This document shows, in pieces, positions 55,964-64,000 of a stretch of DNA of 64,000 nt. A program made the position numbers and the translations under genes. The first letter of the stretch is position 1. The number at the start of each line of letters is the position of its first letter. Source of the stretch: Fragilaria radians. Taxonomy: Eukaryota > Bacillariophyta > Fragilariophyceae > Fragilariales > Fragilariaceae. The DNA lies in assembly GCA_900642245.1 (NCBI GenBank), contig CAAAJI010000052.1, positions 177,249-241,248 on the forward strand, read 5' to 3'. The notes under the pieces are model-generated. The model saw only the letters and a program-made list of their open reading frames with translations, ran no database searches and was not told where the DNA came from.

Positions 55964-56462
55964 GGTTTATCGTTCAAAATATTTGTCCTCATTAAGTTCA
56001 AGATCCATAAAGATTCCGTAGTGAGTCTACATGAATTTTAGGAATTGTTAGTCAGAAACGTCATGCAAAATTGAGATTTCTAAAGAACCTTTGAAGAACA
56101 CGGAAGAACAATTCATTCATTCTATGATGGGTTTCTTCATCACTCAAGGGCTTCGTTGTCTCCTATCATTGACGTTGGTTCATCCAATGCCCTACACCTG
56201 AAGATTAAAGCTTGTATCTCAATTTGAGTATGAGCTCCGTAGCTATCCTTGATACCACTTTGCTTTCTCAGATAACCATCTACTTGTTGTGTTGTTTAAT
56301 ATAAACAAAATGCCTGTGATCCATCAAATCATATGCGTGGCAAGCATCAACCAAATCAGAAATTCTAACTTTATTGAAGTAGAAAGGTTGTTTGGGATTT
56401 CTTCTTCCGCATCTGAATAAAATTCCATCCAATTTGAATGTTCTTCAATAGGATAAACAGAA
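55964..56462. other. upstream region of nucleoside hydrolase gene
   Basis: No gene seen. It contains the promoter side of the gene and the left end of the copia debris. Confidence 0.35.
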
Positions 56463-57240
56463 TTACCAGGGTTTCATTCCAACAACAACATTCCTTTTGG
56501 TGCCTTCTCTTGGCAACTTTTTGAATGCAGTCATAGTTGAAGTGGTATACACAATATCAAATCTTCCTAACACAATTATCCAGGTCCAACAATCATTCAT
56601 TGACCTAAACTTTGCCGCTCCTTCTTCAGTACACATGGATGAGTCATCAATTTCAAGATGATATCCTTCACACAAGAGTGATTTGGCAGGTTTCATCATC
56701 ATTCCAAAAAGGTTCTCAAACTTGTTAGTGAAGTTTTGGATATAGAACCTTGCAGAAACATAAATGATAGTCCCTGCTGCTTCTATGATTATCCAAGGAA
56801 TTACACATTTCCAACCAAATAATACTCTAAAATGCCTGCATTCTTCAAGAAGTAAATCTTTTCTAAAGACTTAATTACTTCCATGGGATCTTTGCTCCAG
56901 ATAAGAATATTATGCATGTACGTTGCTAAATACTCACAATTTAATGACTTATCTATCATCCACAAATCTGGATTATGTTTTGTTCCGTGAAATCTAATCT
57001 CATCAATGATGCAGCAATATGTTCATGAGATCTTGGAATAGAAATCTTCCATCCACACAAGGGATTTACAAATAATTAAAGATTCCCTTTTGGGTTTCTT
57101 CCAAATTCTGGAAAAGCGGCATGTAGACATTTTCTTTAGTTTTCCCATTCACAAAGGCCTTACCAATGTCCTATGCGCATCATGAAAGGTCATGTAATCT
57201 CCTAGGAAATATCCAATTCTTACGGTATCCATGTAGTAAG
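56463..57240 (-). pseudogene. decayed copia RT (second copia of this cluster)
   Basis: Right to left: DIGKAFVNGKTKENVYMP near 57170 (RT entry motif), RFYIQNFTNKFENLFG near 56730, then YHLEIDDSSMCTEEGAAKFR and WIIVLGRFDIVYTTSTM with LPREG (56463-56702), the RT to RNase H connection. The middle, with the catalytic DD box, is lost to stops. It belongs to a different copia group from its right-hand neighbour. Confidence 0.7.
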
Positions 57241-57293
57241 ATATTATAATAGTTTATACATTTTAGTTTACCAGTTGGAAGTGTACTGGTAAG

Positions 57294-58484
57294 TCATGTG
57301 TTCAACAAATCTGCTAAATTAGTCTTTGTTGGCTCATATGACAATACGGATCCATCCGTCTTCCACTGCTCCCGAACCTTATGATAAGCAATCCCATTAT
57401 GCTTCTTGGACAAAGTACACTCAGGTTGAGTACTACACTTTACAACACTTAGATTATCACAAAAAGTATTTGCAGGTCCATCCAAGGGGATCCCCGTCCA
57501 ACGTCACAGCAGTATCTTGTGAAACACAAGATATGTCATCCACATATACTACAACATATTCATATACTGCCCTTCTATCTGTAGCAATAGCCGGCCATTA
57601 CCAAACATCCGGGTCACCATGAGATGGTTTATATCCAATTTCATATAGACAATCCGCTAGCATGGATCAAAAAGCTGCCCCAGAAGATTTTAACCCATAT
57701 AATGCACAAACAACAATCATGATTGAACCCTCATCTGAGCCAAACTCAGGACCAGCTATTGCCCATATCCTCTCACGACATGGAGCGTGCAAATACGCAT
57801 TTTGAATATCAGCACACATAGGGCTGCAACTAGCAAGGCAAGTTGGACACTTTCTTGGGATACAACTGATGAGTAGGGGATAGATGCTGGTGGCTCTGTC
57901 ACGTGACCACCTGCTACATATTGTGCCTTACGACAAAAATTCTCCCTAAATTTGACATCAAATATCATATGGCATTGAATTTGTTGAAACCCAACTGGCA
58001 GATCTTTCTTTTCACCATTGAACTTTTCAAATGCAATCCAGACATTGCTCATCTCTTGCCTAATGGCATCCCACCAAAGGGTGTTGTAGTTTTTCTGATT
58101 TAACTCAATGGCATGTTTGACAGTCTTTGCAATTTCAATGCCAAATTTATGACTACAAATCCAGTATTTTGACTTAACTTTTGAAATAATGTGGCTGCGC
58201 TTCTTCATGACAAAAGTAACCCACCATGCAAATACTTGGCAGTCCTGTAGGTTGTGTGCAATTGCATATTCAGCTAATTGAACAAAGTAAGAATCCTTTG
58301 CATCCTGTAGGTTGTGTGCAATTGCATATTCAGCTAATTGAACAAAGTAAGAATCCTTTGCATCCTTAAGTGCAATCCAATTGGTAGAACCATCCTTTTT
58401 ATCATGGGGTATAATGCAAGATCCTATGTAATTACACAATTCATCATATTGCCATTTGCAAACCTCTTCACCAACATCTAGCAA
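57294..58484 (-). pseudogene. copia chromodomain-like segment, RT and RNase H end
   Basis: 58484-57756 is one open stretch. It holds a chromodomain-like part (IPHDKKDGSTNWIALKDAKD), then the AFAWWV-type motif as VFAWWVTFV and an HKFGIEIAKTVKHAIEL block. The RT start reads FDVKFRENFCRKAQYVAGGH, then SSVVSQESVQLALLVAAL. The rest of the RT continues in shifted frames (VDD box as MWMTYL/YVDDI near 57560). 57485-57294 gives DGPANTFCDNLSVVKCSTQP with HNGIAYHKVRE, the end of RNase H. A perfect 60-bp tandem duplication lengthens the first part by 20 residues in frame. Confidence 0.8.
58243..58362. repeat. perfect 60-bp tandem duplication
   Basis: Units 58243-58302 and 58303-58362, identical, starting tcctgtaggttgtgtgcaat. 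In frame with the copia polyprotein, repeating a 20-residue peptide. Confidence 0.97.
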
Positions 58485-58572
58485 GTGTTGTCCATGGAGT
58501 GCTTAGCATAACCAGCCTACCTTGTAAGAATTTACCTTTGGATATTGGTTCTCTTCATAGATAGTAAACATC

Positions 58573-59420
58573 TTATTTGCTCTGATTAGAAATTCTGCCA
58601 AAGTTACCTGTCCTTTCTCTGATTTGTAATGTAAAGTTGCTTACATGAATTCTGCATCTGCCAATTGCCCAGAGACATTGCCAGCACCTGTGAAATGAGC
58701 CATCAAGGCTTGAAAGGCTGCACGACCATTCTGAGTGGTCAATGTGTTGGCAATCCATTTAGCTCCTGGACCAGTTCCAAGCTTGCTCACCAAGTATCCA
58801 TGAACTATTTGAATTATCTGTCCAAAAGGCGGCACCTGTCAATGGAGCTTGCAATACAAGTCCAACCATGTAATCCACATCTTCCTGAATGTCTGGTTCA
58901 ACCTGATCATGTATTATATAATCCAAAGGGATACCTGTAACACCAGGGATAGTGTTCAAATAATTCCTGAAGCCATGAGTCCAAGACTGGAAATCCACAT
59001 AAATGTCAAAGTCCCTGGATCTGTAGCTTTACTAGCAATCTCCTTGTTGTTTGCATGGTCTTCACAAATCAGAGTATGTTGCAAAGCCATTTTTATGAAG
59101 TCCAATGTCACTGGAAGCATTCCATTTGTATCCGCCAAAATTCCACGGCAAGCGTAATCCTGTACCAGGTGCATTAATCCCACTAATCGGTTAAGCCGGG
59201 TACTGCCAAACTGGATTCGTTCTGAAACAGTTGACCTCATTCCATATGAATCAGCAACCATTAGCACATCCTTTTTATTAATAAGCTTAAAGGAGTCATA
59301 ATCAACAAAGTCATTTTCCATTAAAATCCGTGCTTGTGCCCTTGTAAACCCAATTGCCACCAATACAGCATCTAAGGTGTTCAAACTAGCAGCTTCAGTC
59401 ATAGTTAATAATTGAGCCAT
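58573..59420 (-). pseudogene. copia Gag in pieces
   Basis: 59420-58956 is a 154-codon stretch starting MAQLLTMTEAASLN and containing AVLVAIGFTRAQARIL, typical of the N-terminal Gag of this copia group. 58998-58759 has SWTHGFRNYLNTIPGVTGIP and LDYIIHDQVEPDIQ. 58835-58573 has TQNGRAAFQALMAHFTGAGN. The three pieces overlap in different frames and together follow normal Gag order. Confidence 0.75.
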
Positions 59421-59439
59421 AATGTGCAGTTAACTTAGC

Positions 59440-59967
59440 TGCCTCAATTCCACTGATGAATCAGTTCCGTACCCAACAGATGGTACCTTACTGCACTCGG
59501 ATGATCAGTCCGATCCGTGCAAAGTATCAGGAGGTAACAACCTAACGCAGTATACGCCTCACCTCACTGTCGTATTTGGTTCAGCAACGATATACCACCT
59601 TACGATTGAATTCACCAGTCCCAAAAAAAGGGCCACAAAACTTGCAATATCTTACCCGCTTACCTGATGATTAGATAACCTTTTCCTCAGTATTTGTCCC
59701 CTTTCACTTATTCCAATGAAAGTAGGCTCTTGAAGACGATGGGGTCTGATAAACAGAAAGATTAATCTAGCAAAGTGTTAAGCTTCAGAAAAATGACGTC
59801 AAAAGTGTAGAAAACAAATAGATTAGAGAAATTATAAAACCAAACAGTCCTGAGGCTCCAAAGCCTAAAAAGGATCTTTCCCGAACTAGTATCTAGTATT
59901 GGTACTTGCTTAGTAAGCGGCAATAATTATAGTTACTATACCAAATCCACTATCACACCATCCAACA
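59440..59967 (-). repeat. possible copia 5' LTR
   Basis: On the minus strand the segment upstream of Gag begins TGTTGGATGGTGTG at 59967. TGTTGG is a common copia LTR start. The inner end is not defined and no partner LTR was found, so this is tentative. Confidence 0.35.
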
Positions 59968-60079
59968 GTAGATTTTATTCTCTCATTCCAGATCTTGAAC
60001 TTTTTCTTCCAATCCTCTAAATCAATGCTACTACTTATTTCATCGCCTCAATATATTAACAATCCTTTTCTCTTGCTCT

Positions 60080-61900
60080 TTGTTGGGAGGAATATATTCT
60101 GAAACTTGTTGGTTATTAATTACATTTTGTATGCCTGTTGTGTTATAGAATCCGCCTTTGGCTTGTGAGAAGCGTTTTTTGTTGTGTGATTTGAAGGCTT
60201 GAGCAATAGCATCTGGTTCCTATAGAATTTCGGTTTTCCCGTCTCTCTGAATTTGGACCACCATTTGGGTTTTATCGCTTCGATATCCAGTAATGTAGCT
60301 CAACTTATTATACTCTCTTCTTAGCTTATCCACTGTGAGTTGGGACCTTCTCTGTTGAGCCCATCTTTTGCAGTAATGTTGCCATTTTTTATCAATGTGT
60401 TAAGATTTTCCATCATTTCTTGATTTTTAATATTGCTTGATGTCTTCTTGCATTCCGCAGTTCTTCAAGCATTTTCTTCCTTTCCTTTTTTAAGTTTGAC
60501 ATTTTTTCGGGGTCTTCTTTGGTCTTGGACATTTCATATCGTGTTTCTATGAGTTGGATTTTAAGAGATGTTACTTATTGAGTAATGTAGTACTTAGGTC
60601 TGAACTTGATTGAACGTTCTGCCCGTAGGCTGATTTGGGTCAGCTGTTTGTCCAATAGGTTGGCTTTCTGCATTATTTTGTCACTTAGGGGGTGGTTGAT
60701 TGTGACACAAAGCTCTGATTCTTGCATCAGTGCCTCTATTTTCTGCTGAATCTTATAGTGGCAGTATAGTTGATGTCGCTGCATTAAGTAGGGCTTGACA
60801 TTGTTAATATCACTTGAGATTATTTTCTTCATTTGTTTTCTTGGGACTTCTATTGTCACGTTTCCTAGGGAACTCAAATCCAATGATATCTTCATGGGAC
60901 GATGGTCTGTGTAATATTCCTTTGGATAGTCTAGATATTCCATGGTGTTGACGCATTCCATCATTTCTTGAGACATGTAGATGTGGTCAATGCATTGTGA
61001 TCCTCTCCGGTGCGATTCAGGGGCTTCTTGCTGATCCCATATATCTTGTAAACCAAGTTCTGTTGCCAGCATATAGTGTAATCCAAGGTTCTGTTTGCTT
61101 TCATTGAAGTCACCTCCCACTATTATCAGAACATTGTCTTGTTGAAGTGTCTGAAGTGCTTCTTCTAGATCTCAGAGCATGGCAATTTTAGGATCTTCTA
61201 GCCGACTGCACTTATGGAGCCATGCTACTTGTTGTGAGTGTACTGAAGTTATACGATTTGTGTTGTGCTTGACAACTTGATATAATGAGATTAGAGCAAG
61301 CTTCATCCCTGCCTTTAACTGGTAAATGTTACCCGACCATCTGCCAGCTTGATCTTGAATTCTTTGTATGATTGATATGCAGAAAGTAACTCCTGACTTA
61401 CGGGGACTTGTAAAGATCCATTCAGTTTCTGAAGTAGTTCTGTGAAATCTTGAACAATGGCTCCCTCTAAGATAAGCTTGTATTTTTGGGTGTCTGAATG
61501 AGACATTGGCCTCTTGACCCAGGAAAGCATCTATTTGTAAGTTATCCATCCACTGAAGAATGGAGTCCATTTTCCCGTTTAGTACTCCCAGGCCTGCCAC
61601 ATTGTTTATAATTAAGTTGATTGAGCAACTGTTTGGTTGAGTTGCTGTTTTGGTATGATTAACATTGCAGTTATGCGGTGTATTAGTGTTGGATTTCTTG
61701 TTGTGGTTGATAAGATTTGGCTTGAAATATTTAGTTATTTCCTTGGTAAGCTTTTGAGTACTTCCCTGCAAGGAGGATGCCTTTGTTGGGAAGGTTTGGT
61801 TAGAATTGTTGCATTGCTTACTCATTATTTGATATTGTTTGGACCTCGTTCTGGTGCTGAGGAGATGCTTTGGCTGGAGCCTTGTGCTGATGTCTTGCAT
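60080..61900 (-). pseudogene. LINE-type ORF2 start: AP-like endonuclease and linker
   Basis: 61900-61172 and 61120-60575 are one frame split by a single TGA at 61172-61174. Endonuclease/exonuclease/phosphatase motifs appear in order: LGQEANVSF (catalytic Glu), GGDFNESK, CIDHIYMS and YTDHRPMKI. Further left, out of frame, is REYNKLSYITGYRSDKTQMV with EPDAIAQAFKSHNKKRFSQ, the linker that precedes RT in such non-LTR elements. The RT itself is absent, so the copy is 3'-truncated, which is odd for a LINE (they usually lose the 5' end). The endonuclease nicks target DNA to prime reverse transcription. Confidence 0.75.
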
Positions 61901-62039
61901 ACTCTTGATTTGAAAGGATTATTGATGCTTTTTGCTGGTATTGTTCTTGATTAATAGGTGAATGTTGGTGCTATCTGTGTTGTTCTCTAGTTGTAGTATT
62001 CTTCTCTTTTGGGACAGAATTGGACTTTTCCTTCACTTC

Positions 62040-63250
62040 TTATTCGCGTTGCCACCCTTCTTGAGAGGAATCCTTGTTGCCAATGGAGCCAGGAGGAGGA
62101 ACAGATAACTTGCCCACTTGAATTAGGATTGACTCTAGAAGATCTTGGGATTTTTCCATTTTATTTGTGTAACTTTCTAGCTCTTCCTGATATCTTTTCA
62201 CTTCAGCTCTAAGGTTTTCCACTTCTGAGGAGTCTACAATGTTGGATGGGAGATCTGAAACTTCTGAATGTGTGACAGTTGCAGTGGTAGGGGTAGTGCC
62301 AGAAGCTTGTACTACATCAATTTCTTCAATCTCCAGGCTATTGATAGATGCCATGCTGCGAGAGGCATATGCATCTTGGCTGCTGGAAAAGTTGTCTTGT
62401 GGGATGTAAGCAACTTCTGGGTATGTGTCAAAGCATCTTGTGTTGTCTGGATCAAGATCTTTGCACCACTGTTGATTTTTTGCCTTAAATTGGTTTCTGA
62501 GAAGACTGAAGGAGCTCTTTTGAACTAAGATTTTAAGAGTTCACTTGTATGGGTCGTAGATGACATGGTCAGCGGACAGGGAGGCTTTAATCTTTTCTTC
62601 CAGTTTAAAGAATGCCCCCTCTGAAACATAATTCACCACAATTGACCATGTGTTGGTTTTCTTAACAGTAACATACTTGATAGCTGTGTTATAAGCTGAT
62701 TCATCAACACTTCTTAGGTGGAAGGAGATGAACTCACCGGGGGGATTGACAACTTGATTGCTTGCATCATAGATCTAACATCCTGGGACTTAACTTACAA
62801 TCCAAAGACTCTAGTGTTGTATACTGTTTTGGAATCTGTGACTCTCATGGGGATGCTTTGAATTCTAAAGTGGGGCACCAAGTGCCTAGATGCTGCATGA
62901 TTGAAACTTCTGCTGACTACTTTTGCTGCATATTCATTTGTCTTACCGGAAGGAAAGACTTAATTGCTATGAAATGCAATGTTGGTTAAATCCGCAACTG
63001 CCTGTTCTTTGAGAGCTTCCCCACGTTTATTCACCATCTTGATGTCTACTTCTTTGGCTGCAATGATGGCTTGCATCAAAAGAACATGGAGCATGTGATC
63101 GTCACGATTCGGGTTTTTCTGATAGGTGATCTTGACTTTAACTTCCGGATCGATCGTTTGGCGTTTGGGGGTGTATCTTCAAGGGAGAGTAGCCCTAGAC
63201 TAATCGTCAGAGAGCTTGGACACGGTGCTGGGTATCTTAAACTTAATTCG
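62040..63250 (-). pseudogene. ORF1-like remnant upstream of LINE endonuclease
   Basis: 62354-62040 is a 104-codon stretch with a short coiled coil (VENLRAEVKRYQEELESYTN). Upstream pieces in changing frames read KEVDIKMVNKRGEALKEQAV, then RIQSIPMRVTDSKTVYNTRV and TYPEVAYIPQDNFSSSQDAY, with no stop in the piece that covers each. By position and orientation they look like the first ORF (nucleic-acid chaperone) of the same non-LTR element. I recognise no conserved domain. Confidence 0.45.
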
Positions 63251-63289
63251 TAAACGGACTAAAAATAAAAAAATGCTTTACTAGAAAAT

Positions 63290-64000
63290 TGTGTTTTGAT
63301 GATTAGCATCTACTGCAGACCTGACCACACTTCTGTGTAGTACTGTCCTTAGATCATTCTTTAAAGATCTTGAATGTTAGTTTGTCTCCTACATTTTGTG
63401 CAAAACCTACAAACTACAAAGTGTCCAGGTTTCTCAGTGGACTCAGCAAATTTCGAAACAGGATCCAAATACAGAACAGGTTCACACATTAGGATATGGG
63501 AGATATCTGGTGTCCCTCCCCCCACTTTCCAGTTAATTTGACGGCTTGCACTTAGATTATTGACATGAGCCAAATAATCTCGTGCCAGAAATCACATTGT
63601 ATCGGGTGCACCAGTTCTATCCAATAATATTTGAGCTTGTGATTTTAAGCATTTAAAATCATTTAGCTTTGCAGGGTTCTGCCATGGGCTGTGTAGTTCT
63701 GTCCATTGATCAGCAATGACTAGATCTTGATGGATTTGACAAAGACTAATTTCAGTTTTTGTATTGTCTTATCGGAGTGCAGATGGTATACCGTGCTAGC
63801 AGATAAAATGAGGATAGGCATCTGGAAATTCAGAGTCAGTCTTCATTCCTGCTATATATAACATCTTGGAAGTCACACCAAAGAATACTCGTGCACAATG
63901 GAATCCTTCTATAGATTTGTAGAAGAAGAATGTGTAGCAATAACTTCATTTAACCTCTTATGTCTAAATATTTGAAACCAACTTTTAAGATGGCGTTGCA
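63290..64000 (-). pseudogene. copia integrase fragment running off right edge
   Basis: Right to left: FGVTSKMLYIAGMKTDSEFP, then GIPSALR and DNTKTE, then a QNPAKLNDFKCLKSQAQILL block with DRTGAPD. The piece at 63573-63361 reads WKVGGGTPDISHILMCEPVL and STEKPGHFV. A last piece near 63320 has TVLHRSVV-like residues. This is the integrase core to C-terminal part of a copia of the same broad group as 47186-47946. Frames shift at least three times. Confidence 0.75.

Larger units (their letters stand above)
57270..59967 (-). mobile_element. copia element with protease and most of integrase deleted
   Basis: Gag (59420-58573) is followed almost directly by the chromodomain-like segment and RT (58484-57540) and the RNase H end (57485-57294). 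The roughly 90 bases between Gag and that segment cannot hold protease and integrase, so an internal deletion of these is inferred. A possible 5' LTR lies at the right (59440-59967). Confidence 0.65.

Noticed and set aside
1..64000. CRISPR arrays, rRNA operons, bacterial operon signals
   Set aside because: None seen. Introns and retroelements show the contig is eukaryotic nuclear DNA.

Overview
This is a nuclear contig from a eukaryotic alga, most likely a diatom or a close ochrophyte relative (inference). The genes carry short spliceosomal introns of about 60 to 210 nt. One product has the layered targeting leader expected of a thylakoid-lumen protein in an alga with a complex plastid. Most of the mobile DNA is Ty1/copia and Ty3/gypsy pol debris resembling the retroelement families I associate with diatom genomes. 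Urease is a single fused chain, as in plants and algae. Two runs of N (11534-12131 and 47948-48638) show this is a draft assembly.

Layout. 1-3518: a fairly complete copia element on the minus strand, cut by the left edge. 3841-5340: a decayed plus-strand copia. 5646-8939: a decayed plus-strand gypsy bounded by a related 80-bp repeat. 9706-13037: a POT1-like telomere-protein gene with a long N-terminal extension and a sequence gap. 13500-17838: minus-strand gypsy debris with local duplications. 18460-19017 and 19093-21215: a predicted thylakoid-lumen Cys-rich protein converging tail to tail on a mitochondrial-type malic enzyme. 22560-24780: two copia RT remnants in opposite orientation. 25396-25797: a small two-exon gene. 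27771-30762 and 34040-37081: two paralogous secreted proteins joining a NIDO-like domain to a TupA-like ATP-grasp domain, with an opposite-strand zinc-ribbon gene (31281-32171) between them. 39011-41719: urease. 41720-44950: no gene seen. 44955-48638: a copia gag remnant, a secreted small protein, a copia integrase remnant and a gap. 49142-51230: a type II membrane protein with two SOD-like lumenal repeats. 52270-52952: a gypsy integrase fragment. 54463-55963: a secreted nucleoside hydrolase. 56463-64000: a minus-strand retroelement graveyard (two copia elements, a LINE with an endonuclease domain, and another copia integrase running off the right edge).

Host genes and how they relate. There is no operon-like logic. 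The host genes sit as islands between retroelements. Urease and malic enzyme both carry Arg/Ser-rich leaders that suggest mitochondrial import. Secreted or membrane products are frequent: the NIDO/ATP-grasp pair, the SOD-like protein, the nucleoside hydrolase and the small Cys-containing protein at 45865-46480.

The most unusual item is the NIDO plus ATP-grasp pair: an apparent ATP-dependent ligase fold in a protein built for export. Several otherwise intact reading frames are broken by a single missing base inside a homopolymer (2730-2735, 441-446, about 30531-30534, about 49470-49474). That pattern points to base-calling error at least as strongly as to biology.
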